From Nodularia sphaerocarpa UHCC 0038 (GTDB taxonomy: Bacteria > Cyanobacteriota > Cyanobacteriia > Cyanobacteriales > Nostocaceae), in contig NZ_CP060140.1 in assembly GCF_022376295.1 (NCBI RefSeq), forward strand, positions 3,352,356 through 3,416,355: a stretch of 64,000 bases of DNA. Direction: 5' to 3'. Within the stretch, counting starts at the first letter, position 1. Every line of letters starts with the position of its first letter. The notes beneath the pieces were generated by a model. It was not told where the DNA came from, did not search any database, and saw only the letters and a program-made list of their open reading frames with translations. Below are positions 8,012 to 16,352 of the stretch, in pieces. The position numbers were made by a program, and so were the translations under genes.

Positions 8012-8704
8012 CTATTTGAGACGATAACCCAGGCCATGAACCGTTTCAATAAAATTTTCTGGCGCATCTAAAGCTCTCAGCTTTTGCCGGAGACATTTAA
8101 TATGAGACCTCACAGTTTCCTCTACTGGGGAATCGTCCACAGACCAAACCTGCTCAATGATGCTAGAACGGCTCAACACCCTTCTGCCATTAGCAACCAA
8201 TAATTCTAAAATGGCGTATTCTTTTGGTGTTAATATCAAAGGGCAACTATTATAACTAACCTCATAAGTACTGGGGTTAAGGTGCAGTTTTTCCCAAGAT
8301 AGACTGACTGTACTTGCAGAACTACCTCGTCTGAGCAAAGCCCGTATCCGAGCCATTAACTCTTCTAAATCAAATGGTTTAGCCACATAATCATCGGCTC
8401 CTGCATCCAAGCCAGCTATTTTGTCAGCTACAGTATCACGAGCGGTTAACATTAACACTGGTGCGCCGCAGTTTCGATGTGCGGGATGACTTGTGCCAGC
8501 AGTACGTAAGCGTTGACAAAACCTGATACCATCTAGTTTTGGCAGTGTGACATCCAGCAGCACCAAGTCATATTTCATCGATTCTGCGGAGTTCCAAGCT
8601 GCTTCGCCATCTTTGGCAACATCTACTACATATTGCCTTCTATTTAAAGCTTCTGTGAGTACTTCCGCCAGTTGTATATCATCTTCAACTACAAGAATTC
8701 GCAT
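8012..8704 (-). CDS. OmpR/PhoB-family response regulator
   Basis: 230 residues. Receiver domain at 1-130: acidic pocket E7-D8-D9, phosphoacceptor D51 in LVLLDVTLP, and K in YVAKPFD. Trans_reg_C winged helix at about 140-228, ending in VRSHIKCLRQKL and VHGLGYRLK. About eight extra residues (TSHPAHRNC) sit between alpha-3 and beta-4 compared with typical members. It is divergent from a CHASE3 histidine kinase 160 bp away, the likely partner; close homologues in cyanobacteria resemble RppA. Target genes are unknown. Confidence 0.9.
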   Translation of the reverse strand: MRILVVEDDIQLAEVLTEALNRRQYVVDVAKDGEAAWNSAESMKYDLVLLDVTLPKLDGIRFCQRLRTAGTSHPAHRNCGAPVLMLTARDTVADKIAGLDAGADDYVAKPFDLEELMARIRALLRRGSSASTVSLSWEKLHLNPSTYEVSYNSCPLILTPKEYAILELLVANGRRVLSRSSIIEQVWSVDDSPVEETVRSHIKCLRQKLRALDAPENFIETVHGLGYRLK

Positions 8705-8734
8705 AATATATCCTTTATTGCGTAAAAATTAAAG

Positions 8735-8793
8735 GTTTGTAGTAAGGACTTTAGTCCTTAAATAAGGAAGGGCTTTAGCCCTTACTACGAACT
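8735..8793. repeat. GTAGTAAGGACTTTAGTCCTT hairpin repeat
   Basis: Two adjacent hairpins (AAGGACT/AGTCCTT and AAGGGCT/AGCCCTT) bracketed by inverted GTTTGTAGTAA / TTACTACGAAC. It lies between the divergent response regulator and kinase, so it may affect their promoters. A related copy is at 58658-58737. Confidence 0.75.
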
Positions 8794-8863
8794 TAATTAC
8801 AACAATTTCACTGTAAGCGATTGTAATTATAACGATTAAACGAGTTGTTTTTTTACCAAATTT

Positions 8864-10270
8864 ATGAAACAGAAATTTATCAAATGGTCTTTCCCCGGAA
8901 AATGGATTATTGGCGGTTTTGGTTTAACTTTATTGCTGATGGGTGTAGTTACCTTTGCTTCATTTAAGAACACAACTGAAATCCAACAGGGAGCTAATAG
9001 AGTACAGGATACTTATCAAACCCTGAATACGTTGACAAATTTTTATGCGGCGATGACAGCAGCAGAATCAGCCCGGCGAGGATATATATTTTTAGGAAGC
9101 AGTCAAGATTTAAAACGACATCACAATGAAGTGGCAAATATGCAGTCTGAACTCAAGCTGTTACAGAAGCAGATACACCCTAGTTTGAGTCAAAAAAAGA
9201 GATTTTCACGGTTGAATTTATTGGTAAATCAAAGATTAGCTCTTTTGGCTCAATCAATAGAAGTTTATCAAAAGGATCAAACTGTATTACAAACACAAAA
9301 TGATTTTACTGAACGTAGCGTTAAACTCAGAGAAGAAATTTTGCCAGTTATAGCAGAGATTAAAGCTGAAGAGCAACGTTATCTGCAAAGTTCACTAGAG
9401 CAATCCCAGGATAGTATTCATTTCCGAATCTGGATAGAAATACTTGGTACGTTTTTGAGTCTTGTGGTTATTTCTAGTTTATGTATTACGCTGAATCGTC
9501 AATGGGTAAAACGTGATCAAATTGAGTTATTAGAAGTTTCTCTAGCTCAAGAAAAAGAATTTGGCGAATTAAAATTTCGCTTGTTTGCGATGATTTCTCA
9601 TGAGTTTCGTACACCTTTGAGTATTATTTTGCTGTCATCGCAGTTGTTAAGTGAAACTCTCAAAGAATTAATAGATGAGCCGCAGGTAAAAAATCTCTAC
9701 CGAATTGAGTCTTCAGCTAAATTAATGAATCATTTATTAACGGATATTTTAACTTTAACGAGAGCGGAAGTCGGTAAACTAGATTATACACCTCAATTGA
9801 TTAATATTGAAAATTTTTGTTTGAATTTAGTAGAAGATTTACAGCTTTTTGGCACAACATCTCATGTCATAGAATTTAGAAATCATGGTCGGTGTTTTCG
9901 GGCTAATCTCGATGAAAAACTGCTGTACTCTATTCTGAGTAATTTACTATTGAATGCGATTAAATATTCTTTTGCTGGAGGTCATATATACTTGATTTTA
10001 AATTCAGAAGCTGAATCTATAGTTTTTCAGGTAATAGATGAAGGAATTGGTATTCCCCCAGAGGAACAGCCAAAAATTTATGAGCCTTTATATCGATGTC
10101 AAAATGTGGAAAATATTGTTGGTACTGGTTTGGGTTTACCTGTTGTGAAAAAATGTGTGGAACGACATCAAGGTGAAATTACGATGAAAAGTGAGGTGGG
10201 TGTGGGAACAACTTTTACGGTGAGGATTCCGCATATAAAGAAAACCTCACCCCAACCCTCTCTTTATTAA
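8864..10270 (+). CDS. CHASE3-domain sensor histidine kinase
   Basis: 468 residues. TM1 about 13-32, a periplasmic CHASE3 domain about 36-180 (AAESARRGYIFLGS motif), TM2 about 188-210, then directly HisKA with phospho-acceptor H246 in MISHEFRTPLS, and HATPase_c with N box (LLLNAIKYS), G1 (DEGIGIP) and G2 (GTGLGLPVV). No HAMP or PAS linker is seen between TM2 and HisKA. CHASE3 domains sense extracytoplasmic signals; the ligand is unknown. Divergent to the OmpR-type regulator and probably its cognate kinase. The final residues run into a dispersed CCTCACCCCAACCCTCTC repeat, which supplies the stop codon. Confidence 0.9.
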   Translation: MKQKFIKWSFPGKWIIGGFGLTLLLMGVVTFASFKNTTEIQQGANRVQDTYQTLNTLTNFYAAMTAAESARRGYIFLGSSQDLKRHHNEVANMQSELKLLQKQIHPSLSQKKRFSRLNLLVNQRLALLAQSIEVYQKDQTVLQTQNDFTERSVKLREEILPVIAEIKAEEQRYLQSSLEQSQDSIHFRIWIEILGTFLSLVVISSLCITLNRQWVKRDQIELLEVSLAQEKEFGELKFRLFAMISHEFRTPLSIILLSSQLLSETLKELIDEPQVKNLYRIESSAKLMNHLLTDILTLTRAEVGKLDYTPQLINIENFCLNLVEDLQLFGTTSHVIEFRNHGRCFRANLDEKLLYSILSNLLLNAIKYSFAGGHIYLILNSEAESIVFQVIDEGIGIPPEEQPKIYEPLYRCQNVENIVGTGLGLPVVKKCVERHQGEITMKSEVGVGTTFTVRIPHIKKTSPQPSLY

Positions 10271-10407
10271 GGAGAGGGAGCAGGAATTTTGTTTGGTTGT
10301 ATTTTTGCAGATTCTCGATTGCGATATCAGCCTTCTGACAGTGTATGCTGCATAGCCTAGGCGTTTAGGCTGGGGATATATACCCTAGCATTGTAGAGGA
10401 ATTGATT

Positions 10408-10617
10408 ATGCCTAGTGGTCACGCCAGTCATAAAGGTACTGCGGATAAACCTAATACTAATACTGAAGGTCGGATGGATATTGCTGCTGACAAATCTATC
10501 AATCCTGATGAGGTTTTACCTGAAGGTGCTACTACAAATACAACCAGAACTCAAGAATTTGTGGATTATCCTCCCGCTATTCAACGCCCAGGGGAGGATG
10601 TGAAGACTGAGGAATAA
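10408..10617 (+). CDS. Small hydrophilic protein, unknown function
   Basis: 69 residues from ATG 10408, chosen because GAGGA at 10396-10400 sits at good ribosome-binding distance; a TTG two codons upstream is in frame. The sequence is acidic, rich in Thr, Pro, Asp and Asn, without predicted hydrophobic core, so it is likely disordered. No family recognised. The neighbourhood of stress-type genes suggests a stress-related role, which is inference only. Confidence 0.55.
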   Translation: MPSGHASHKGTADKPNTNTEGRMDIAADKSINPDEVLPEGATTNTTRTQEFVDYPPAIQRPGEDVKTEE

Positions 10618-10690
10618 TGAACCTCACCCCCAGCCCCTCTCCTTACTAAGGAGAGGGGAGAATGATTAAATAAGTTATGGGAGAAAAATT

Positions 10691-10798
10691 GTGAGTGATT
10701 TTGGGAAGAAAAGTTTGGAGGCTGTTTTGGCGATCGCTACTTATTCTATTGTTTTTATATTGCGATCGCCTAGCTGCGGAACGAGAACTTCAAGCTGA
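10691..10798 (+). CDS. Possible 35-residue membrane peptide
   Basis: A GTG-started frame follows GGGAGA at proper spacing and encodes a short peptide with one hydrophobic stretch (LEAVLAIATYSIVFIL). Two HIP1 GCGATCGC octamers lie inside. There is no family evidence; this is a weak candidate. Confidence 0.2.
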   Translation: MSDFGKKSLEAVLAIATYSIVFILRSPSCGTRTSS

Positions 10799-10808
10799 TC
10801 CACCAAAC

Positions 10809-11660
10809 TCATATTCCATCTGAGAAAGTACCATTTTCACGACTTAATTTCGATGGTTCTGACTGCAACTTAGTCTCAGCCTGAGCAAGATTTTCTTCTA
10901 CCTTCTCAATACTTGTGTGATTAGCGTCTTTCATCTGACTAATAGCTTTCTGGGAACCTTCTTTTACAGATTCAATATGCTGTTTGGTTTGTTCATAGTT
11001 TTTTTGAATAAATTCAGTTGCTTGACTGATTCTTTCACTACCTTTAACCTGCTCAATGGCTTTCTGTAAGCTTGGTTTTACAGATTCAATATGCTGTTTA
11101 GTTTCTCCATAGTCTTTTTGAATAAATTCAGTAGCTTGACTAATTTTTTCACCCAATCCTTCAGTATATTTCTGGGGATTGCTCACAGCTTTCTCTAAGA
11201 CAATAACGCGCTTATCGCCCACACTCGAAATCATAATTGGCGCAAGTAAATATGTCCCTTCCATTAATCCTTGCCAACCATTAGCAGAGAACATATAATG
11301 AACTACATATCCTGTTTCCTTATTGAATAGCAAGTCGATGATTTTTCCGACTTTGTTACCGCTATTCGTCCACACCTCACTCCCCAGCACCGGGTTAACT
11401 GATTCGGTGATTTCGTCCGTATGATCATCCCGATGTCTGACGATAACGCTATCCGCACCAATCGCTTCAATTTCTGTCCAAGCAAAGGTTTTTTGCTGAT
11501 TACCCAGCCATCCTGATTTACAGGTGAATCCCAAAATTCGTTGTGCTTGACTATCTAGTAAAAGTTGTGACACACGACCAACTTCTGCAACTGTTTTGCG
11601 GTCAAGCACTAAACGTTTTAGCAAATCACTGTGCTTTAAAACTTGAGATGGCGTAGACAT
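10809..11660 (-). CDS. PRC-barrel domain protein with repetitive helical tail
   Basis: 283 residues from ATG 11658-11660. A TTG six codons upstream is also in frame, but MSTPSQVLKHSDLL is the usual beginning. Two PRC-barrel domains lie at about 5-75 (KRLVLDRKTVAEVGRVSQLLLD) and 85-165 (VNPVLGSEVWTNSGNKVGKIIDLLF). The tail (170-275) has two near-identical segments, ISQATEFIQK-(D/N)Y-x-TKQHIESVK, forming amphipathic helices like LEA/apolipoprotein repeats. PRC-barrel proteins have roles from RNA processing to photosynthetic reaction centres; tails like this suggest desiccation or membrane-stress association (inference). It ends downstream of two HIP1 sites. Confidence 0.8.
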   Translation of the reverse strand: MSTPSQVLKHSDLLKRLVLDRKTVAEVGRVSQLLLDSQAQRILGFTCKSGWLGNQQKTFAWTEIEAIGADSVIVRHRDDHTDEITESVNPVLGSEVWTNSGNKVGKIIDLLFNKETGYVVHYMFSANGWQGLMEGTYLLAPIMISSVGDKRVIVLEKAVSNPQKYTEGLGEKISQATEFIQKDYGETKQHIESVKPSLQKAIEQVKGSERISQATEFIQKNYEQTKQHIESVKEGSQKAISQMKDANHTSIEKVEENLAQAETKLQSEPSKLSRENGTFSDGI

Positions 11661-11827
11661 ATTACAAATACCTACCAAGGATTAAGGTTTCATGATAACA
11701 TGATACTCGCAATTTAATACAGACACGCCAGTATTAAGTTCTGGTGATTATCTGATATTGATATTTTGGTAATTGCGAGTCAAATCATCCCCAGCCTATT
11801 CACTGGAGCAAGAGGTCATAATCTACA

Positions 11828-12160
11828 ATGCAGATATTTTCCATTATTGCCGTTTTGGTAGCCTTATTAGCTGTAGTGTTTGCATTTCAAAATTCTCTCA
11901 CCATCAGCGTTACGTTTTTCGATCTGAATTTTGAGGCTTCACTAGCGATTGTCCTGATTTTGACTTTGGGGATAGGAATTTTAATCGGTTTACTGGTGTC
12001 ATTTCCTAGTATAATTCACCGAAATTCCCGAATTTCTAAATATAAGGTAAAAATTGGCGAGCTTGAGCATGAATCCAATGAATATATCGAGACAATCGCT
12101 CATCAGCGCCAAAGAATTGAAAACTTGGAAAGGCATTTAAGTTTCAAGGATAATCAGTAA
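11828..12160 (+). CDS. LapA-domain (DUF1049) membrane protein
   Basis: 110 residues. Two membrane helices (about 3-20 and 38-62) with the intervening FAFQNSLTISVTFFDLNFEASLA stretch characteristic of the lipopolysaccharide-assembly protein A domain, then a cytoplasmic coiled coil (70-105, KVKIGELEHESNEYIETIAHQRQRIENLERHL). LapA proteins assist envelope lipid or LPS assembly in other bacteria; the cyanobacterial role is not established. Divergent to the PRC-barrel gene. Confidence 0.8.
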   Translation: MQIFSIIAVLVALLAVVFAFQNSLTISVTFFDLNFEASLAIVLILTLGIGILIGLLVSFPSIIHRNSRISKYKVKIGELEHESNEYIETIAHQRQRIENLERHLSFKDNQ

Positions 12161-12265
12161 TAATATGTTGAATTGTTGATGATTCATCTGAAAATAGCAA
12201 CTAATTTGTGCATCTGTGGTTAATTAATTCCTTATTTCTGTACAGAAGGTTATTATCCTGTCAGG

Positions 12266-12580
12266 CTACCTCCTTGATTTACGCCAACCATTGGCGATCG
12301 CCTCTGACTCTGTACAAAACCACCTTTCTCCACTGGCTGGATTGATAACTGTTGATTCATAATATTCCATCCCCGGAAGGTGATAAATCTTCCTACCTGT
12401 CTTGATGGAAATATTACCTTTGATATTACATTCTGATTTTTCATCTGTTTTTTTAATGGCTGTAACCAGAGAACCAGAAGCACTAGGGCTGGACTTCATT
12501 CTAGAAAGGGAAACTACAACCAGAATCCCCATAATAACCACAGTTCCAAGTAGAGCTTTATTGTTCAAAAGTTCCATCAA
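12266..12580 (-). CDS. Membrane-anchored protein with CNIKGN...GERWFC (sunset-type) domain
   Basis: 104 residues. N-terminal anchor (about 9-26, LLGTVVIMGILVVVSL), a Ser-rich spacer, and a C-terminal 50-residue domain with the invariant-looking pattern CNIKGNIS, KIYHLPGMEYY, NPASGERWFC and EA.ANGWRKS. This module is often appended to secreted nucleases and occurs alone in small secreted proteins; I believe it is the one databases call a sunset domain. The two cysteines could pair outside the membrane. Exact activity is unknown. Confidence 0.7.
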   Translation of the reverse strand: MMELLNNKALLGTVVIMGILVVVSLSRMKSSPSASGSLVTAIKKTDEKSECNIKGNISIKTGRKIYHLPGMEYYESTVINPASGERWFCTESEAIANGWRKSRR

Positions 12581-12943
12581 ATAATCTTATCAAAATTTGA
12601 CTGAATTTATTTTCTCACCCAGTAATACATCTAATTATATATACTTTACCTCTTTAGATATAGATAGAAAAAATAAAACTTAGCATAATTCTACCTCTGG
12701 AGTCACGCAATTAATCATAAACATCCTTAATACTAAGAAAGGCTATATAGCAATTCTTCAAAATCAAGCCAAAAACATAGATTAATTCTAAGTTTATTAA
12801 TTAGGAATTGCCATTACTAGCTTTTGGAGATTATCCCTAGTATTTTTTTCCAGTCAAAAGCCGTAATTTTCTCCTGCAATTTTGCTCATCCAGCCATTTA
12901 AATTTCACAGATTACTAGTCTAGAAAAACAACAGAAAAGAGTT
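12581..12943. other. Intergenic region, nothing recognised
   Basis: 363 bp of AT-rich sequence between divergent genes. It presumably contains both promoters. No hairpin with a T-run, repeat or small gene could be supported. Confidence 0.6.
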
Positions 12944-13387
12944 ATGACAACTTCTACACACCGCGAACAACAAATTCAGCAGCTACGGGAACTCATTGCA
13001 GACATTCACTGTGGAATGTTAACCACAATTGATCAAAATGGTCGCTTGCACAGTTGTCCCATGTACAAAAGCGGCGATATTAGCGCTGATGGGGCTATCT
13101 GGTTTTTTACCTCTGCTAATACTCAAAAAGCGGATGATATTAAACGCAATCAGCAGGTAAACATTAGTTTCACCTCACCAGATCAGCAACGATATGTTTC
13201 CGTATCAGCTACAGGAGAACTAATTAAAGACCGTACCAAAATGCAAGAACAATGGCAACCAGAACTTCAGACTTGGTTACCCAAAGGACTAGACGAACCA
13301 GACTTAGTTTTACTCAAAGTGAATATTCACAAAGTTGATTATTGGGATAGTTCATCCAGCATTCACCCCCAAACAATTGGAGTTTAA
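12944..13387 (+). CDS. Pyridoxamine 5'-phosphate oxidase-family (general stress 26-like) flavoprotein
   Basis: 147 residues with the split-barrel FMN-binding fold: LIADIHCGMLTTIDQNGRLHSCPM forms the first strands, WFFTSANTQKADDIKRNQQVNISF is the central FMN-contact segment, and YVSVSATGELIKDRTK follows. Members related to Bacillus general stress protein 26 bind flavin and are induced by stress; true PdxH activity is unlikely because the protein is short and lacks the C-terminal PdxH segment. It stands convergent to the PEBP gene with a 5-bp gap. Confidence 0.85.
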   Translation: MTTSTHREQQIQQLRELIADIHCGMLTTIDQNGRLHSCPMYKSGDISADGAIWFFTSANTQKADDIKRNQQVNISFTSPDQQRYVSVSATGELIKDRTKMQEQWQPELQTWLPKGLDEPDLVLLKVNIHKVDYWDSSSSIHPQTIGV

Positions 13388-13392
13388 AGCAA

Positions 13393-13866
13393 TTAATCAA
13401 CGTTGACAAAAGATTCCCTACTATAGCGTCCCATCAGTTCTACAGCTTCTAAAATGTGACCTTTCATAGCTGCCAGCAGTTCAGTTTTACTAGCCCTTGG
13501 TGGCAATCCTAATAATTGATCAAGGGCGTAGAGTTTAAAAAAGTAGCGATGGGTTCCATCCGGTGGACAGGGACCACCATAACCCAACTCACCAAAATCA
13601 TTTATCCCTTGCACACCGCCATGAGCTAAGTGAGGTTCTTTTGTGATTCCTTCTGGTAAATGGCGCAGATTTGCAGGTAAATCGTAAACTACCCAATGGG
13701 TGAAAGTTTCTTTGGGAGCATCTGGATCTGCCATTACCAATGCAAAACTGACTGTACCTCCGGGTGGGCTATCCCAAGCTAGGGGAGGGGCAATATTTTC
13801 GCCATCGCAGGTGTATTTGAAGGGAATTGTACTGCCGATGAAAAAAGCTAGGCTTTGAAGTTCCAT
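13393..13866 (-). CDS. YbhB/YbcL-family (PEBP, Raf-kinase-inhibitor-like) protein
   Basis: 157 residues, typical length. Motifs: IPFKYTCDGENIAPPLAWDSPP near the N-terminus, then LVMADPDAP...THWVVYDLP containing the DPDxP ligand pocket, and GYGGPCPPDGTHRYFFKLYALD. PEBP proteins bind phospho-ligands or lipids; bacterial roles are poorly known. It is cytoplasmic, since no signal peptide is seen. It convergently abuts the flavoprotein gene. Confidence 0.9.
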   Translation of the reverse strand: MELQSLAFFIGSTIPFKYTCDGENIAPPLAWDSPPGGTVSFALVMADPDAPKETFTHWVVYDLPANLRHLPEGITKEPHLAHGGVQGINDFGELGYGGPCPPDGTHRYFFKLYALDQLLGLPPRASKTELLAAMKGHILEAVELMGRYSRESFVNVD

Positions 13867-13994
13867 AGGTGATTATCACTATGCTGTGAATATTTTATGT
13901 GATTCTTAAATAAATAGGTACGGCAAGAATTATTCGACCACAGATATAGACGCGTTAGCGGCTTGCCGTAGGCTACACAGATGAACACAGATAA

Positions 13995-14225
13995 TTAGGA
14001 AGCGCTATGGTTTTTTTTGTTTGGCTCTAGTTGACTTTGCAGATGAGGATTTTCGATGTGTTGGTTTAAACTTTGAGCCATCTCCACGGCTACAATAATT
14101 AATTGCTGTTCCATGCGCCCACTGCTACCCTCATCACTGACTTTTGGGTAAATGTGCGGGTTGGATAGCATAGCAGCCAGCAGCTGAGATGCAGTTTGTT
14201 GGAGTTGATTAACTTGTGAGTTCAC
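13995..14225 (-). CDS. Small helical protein, coupled to HPF-cold-shock gene
   Basis: 76 residues from GTG 14223-14225, one nucleotide after the TAA of the upstream HPF-CSD gene, so translation is probably coupled. It is rich in Gln and Asn and predicted helical (VNQLQQTASQLLAAML, EQQLIIVAVEMAQSLNQHI). No family recognised. Context suggests a partner in ribosome hibernation or cold response, which is inference. Confidence 0.6.
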   Translation of the reverse strand: MNSQVNQLQQTASQLLAAMLSNPHIYPKVSDEGSSGRMEQQLIIVAVEMAQSLNQHIENPHLQSQLEPNKKNHSAS

Positions 14226-14226
14226 T

Positions 14227-14856
14227 TTATTCCTTCCAGTCTAATGGCGGTTCAATTAAGGTCTGCTCTGACTTACCAGCCCGAACACCCGGCTTATCAA
14301 CAATCTTGACGGTGGTAGCTTGGGGGCCTTCTTCGCCTTCTACAAAGGAAAAATGCACGGCTGTACCAATTTCTAAGCGTTCAAAGTCATGATGTATCAC
14401 ACTGTTACGGTGAAAGTAGATTTCATGACCGTCTAAAGTTTTCAAGAAGCCATAGCCCCTATCTTTAAACAGTTTGGTGACTAGTGCGGTTGTTTCCTGG
14501 GCTTCTTCTTGATTGTGAGGGCGATTGCTTTCATGTTGCCGTTGATTGAGTTTAACTAGTTGTTGACGTGCGGCATTAAAAGCATCCCGAATCACTGCAT
14601 CTAAAGGGTCGTATTGGTTACTCTCTGCCGGATTTCTTTCTGCTACGAGTTCGTGACCGGGGGGTACAGTGATATCAATCCGCACGCGGTAAGGTGAACC
14701 ACTACGGGGGCGATCATGTATCTTTTCAATGGCAATATGACAGCTACTGATGTGATCGCAAACATTCTCTAGTTTGGCGATTTTTTCATGCACTAGGGTA
14801 TCAATCGCATTTGTTTTTTCAACATTGCGATAAGTAATTTCTGGTGGTATTTTCAT
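14227..14856 (-). CDS. HPF/RaiA-type ribosome-hibernation domain fused to cold-shock domain
   Basis: 209 residues. Residues about 1-110 match the ribosome-associated HPF/RaiA fold (beta-alpha-beta-beta-beta-alpha: PPEITYRNVEKTNAIDTLVHEKIAKLE, CHIAIEK, PYRVRIDITVPPGHELV, ending in an alpha helix DAVIRDAFNAARQQL). Residues about 122-190 are a cold-shock domain with RNP-like motifs DRGYGFL and EIYFHRN. HPF proteins stabilise idle ribosomes and CSDs bind single-stranded RNA, so the fusion probably acts on ribosomes in cold or stationary phase. The following 76-residue gene is translationally coupled. Confidence 0.88.
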   Translation of the reverse strand: MKIPPEITYRNVEKTNAIDTLVHEKIAKLENVCDHISSCHIAIEKIHDRPRSGSPYRVRIDITVPPGHELVAERNPAESNQYDPLDAVIRDAFNAARQQLVKLNQRQHESNRPHNQEEAQETTALVTKLFKDRGYGFLKTLDGHEIYFHRNSVIHHDFERLEIGTAVHFSFVEGEEGPQATTVKIVDKPGVRAGKSEQTLIEPPLDWKE

Positions 14857-14897
14857 GTTTTTGTCAAATTTTCAAGAGGCTATTACCGCAAGGCGGA

Positions 14898-14941
14898 AGT
14901 CAAAAGTCAAAAGTCAAAAGTCAAAAGTCAAAAGTCAAAAA
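14898..14941. repeat. Octamer tandem repeat (AAAAGTCA)
   Basis: About five consecutive copies of AAAAGTCA between the phosphoribosyltransferase gene and the HPF gene. The same octamer array recurs at about 62107-62143. Confidence 0.85.
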
Positions 14942-15016
14942 GCTGATAAAATTCTTTTTGCCGACCTATACTATGAGCAAAAATCAATCTTGATATTCCC
15001 AAAGACCAAAGCTTGT

Positions 15017-15682
15017 CTATGTACCAAGAGTTAATGGTTGATGGCTGGTTTGGGCTTTTGCCAGCAGATCACGAACTTGAGCATCTGTGGTTTGGGGAAA
15101 GTCTTCGTACCATAAACCAACACTATAAAAGGGTTCGGGTGTGGCTGCACAGATGATTTCATCCACTGCTTTTTGCAACTCGTGACAAGTGGCGCTAGCA
15201 GCCACGGGTACAGCAATGACGATTTTCGCGGGGTGCTGTCGCCGCACAGATGCTACTGCCGCCCACATGGTTGCGCCTGTGGCTAAACCATCATCTACTA
15301 AGATGACTATGCGTCCTTCTAAATCCAGGAATGGGCAATCGCCTCGATAAAGACGTTCCCGACGTTCTAATTCTCGTTCTTCTTGCGCCGCTACTCTGGC
15401 AATTGTGTCTTCGGAGATGTTCACCAAGTTGATAATATGTTCATTAATAATCCGCACTCCGCCGGATGCGATCGCACCCATTGCCAATTCTTCTTGTTCA
15501 GGCACTCCCAGTTTACGCACCACCAGCACATCGAAGGGCGCATTTAAGGCTTTTGCAACTTCAAAGGCAACTGGTACACCACCCCTGGGTAAAGCTAATA
15601 CGATGACATCTGAGCGATTAGCATAGTCTGCTAACTCTCCGGCTAAAATTTGACCTGCTATTGTGCGATTTTTGAATAGCAT
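15017..15682 (-). CDS. Phosphoribosyltransferase-domain protein
   Basis: 221 residues with a type I PRTase fold. The PRPP-binding loop is IVILVDDGLATGATM (about 127-141), preceded by ALPRGGVPVAFEVA and LVVRKLGVPEQEELAMGAIA. This group (ComF-like/erythromycin-esterase-associated PRTases) is common in stress islands with HPF and Usp proteins; the substrate base is not known. It lies upstream of and co-oriented with the HPF-CSD gene, separated by about 160 bp with an octamer repeat, so co-transcription is possible but not certain. Confidence 0.85.
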   Translation of the reverse strand: MLFKNRTIAGQILAGELADYANRSDVIVLALPRGGVPVAFEVAKALNAPFDVLVVRKLGVPEQEELAMGAIASGGVRIINEHIINLVNISEDTIARVAAQEERELERRERLYRGDCPFLDLEGRIVILVDDGLATGATMWAAVASVRRQHPAKIVIAVPVAASATCHELQKAVDEIICAATPEPFYSVGLWYEDFPQTTDAQVRDLLAKAQTSHQPLTLGT

Positions 15683-15934
15683 GGTATAATTCTCCTGATA
15701 TTTGTCTCAAAAATGAGGTTGTAGATATTAACGGGTATTTTTCCTCTAGCTAGATTTATTTGCGCGCTCAACTGGTGATGGTTACTATCTGCTACTGTTT
15801 CTGAATTGATCATAGAAAACTATACATTGCATGACCTCTGACTAACGAGGCGACATGATCAATCTACCTATCTATCTAATGGAAGATATCCAGAAAATAC
15901 AGAACCTCACCCCCAACCCCTCTCCTTCTCCCAA

Positions 15935-16078
15935 CTACCGTGTACACACATCTTGGCAATCAAGCACAGACCCTGAATTTACCCCCCTTAATCCCCCCTT
16001 AGTAAGGGGGGAAATCCGGTTCTCCCCCTTACTAAGGGGGAGTTAGAGGGGGTCAGAAGACTTGTGTGTACACCGTAG
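15935..16078. mobile_element. MITE-like element, family A, copy 2, with 11-bp target duplication
   Basis: 144 bp bounded by CTACCGTGTACACACA and the inverted CTACGGTGTACACACA. It is flanked by exact 11-bp direct repeats CCTTCTCCCAA (15924-15934 and 16079-16089), which is the expected mark of transposition. The duplication lies inside another dispersed repeat, so the insertion is the younger event. Core and ends match 2407-2634. Confidence 0.85.
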
Positions 16079-16215
16079 CCTTCTCCCAAAGAAAGACGCT
16101 ACGCGAAAGTAAGGAGAGGGGAGTATTTGACGCAAGTCAAAGACGGGGTGAGGTCAAAAATTTGGCGTTGCTGATTTGAAGTATGAACAGGATTTGTGAT
16201 GATGTCAAAACCCCT

Positions 16216-16243
16216 GTAGAGACGTTCCATGTAACGTCTCTAC
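16216..16243. repeat. GTAGAGACGTT palindromic repeat
   Basis: A 28-bp near-perfect palindrome with arms GTAGAGACGTT / AACGTCTCTAC. A perfect version is at 39066-39093 and a degenerate one at about 48796-48824. Confidence 0.8.
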
Positions 16244-16352
16244 ATTTAAATTCATACTTGGTTTGGGCAACGCCAAAAATTTAATTCATGGTATTTTCTG
16301 AGAAATCAAGAGTGAGGAAATTTGCTATTCTCTACTCCTGATTTCCATGATT

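Larger units (their letters stand above)
15683..16352. other. Intergenic region with nested repeats
   Basis: 670 bp. A CCTCACCCCCAACCCCTCTCC-type dispersed repeat (about 15903-16153) is interrupted by a 144-bp MITE-like element. A further palindrome lies at 16216-16243. No gene found. Confidence 0.7.

Noticed and set aside
14898..14941. Possible CRISPR-like array (also 2725, 53388, 62107)
   Set aside because: Units are 7-8 bp without spacers of constant length; these are simple tandem repeats. No cas genes are present.
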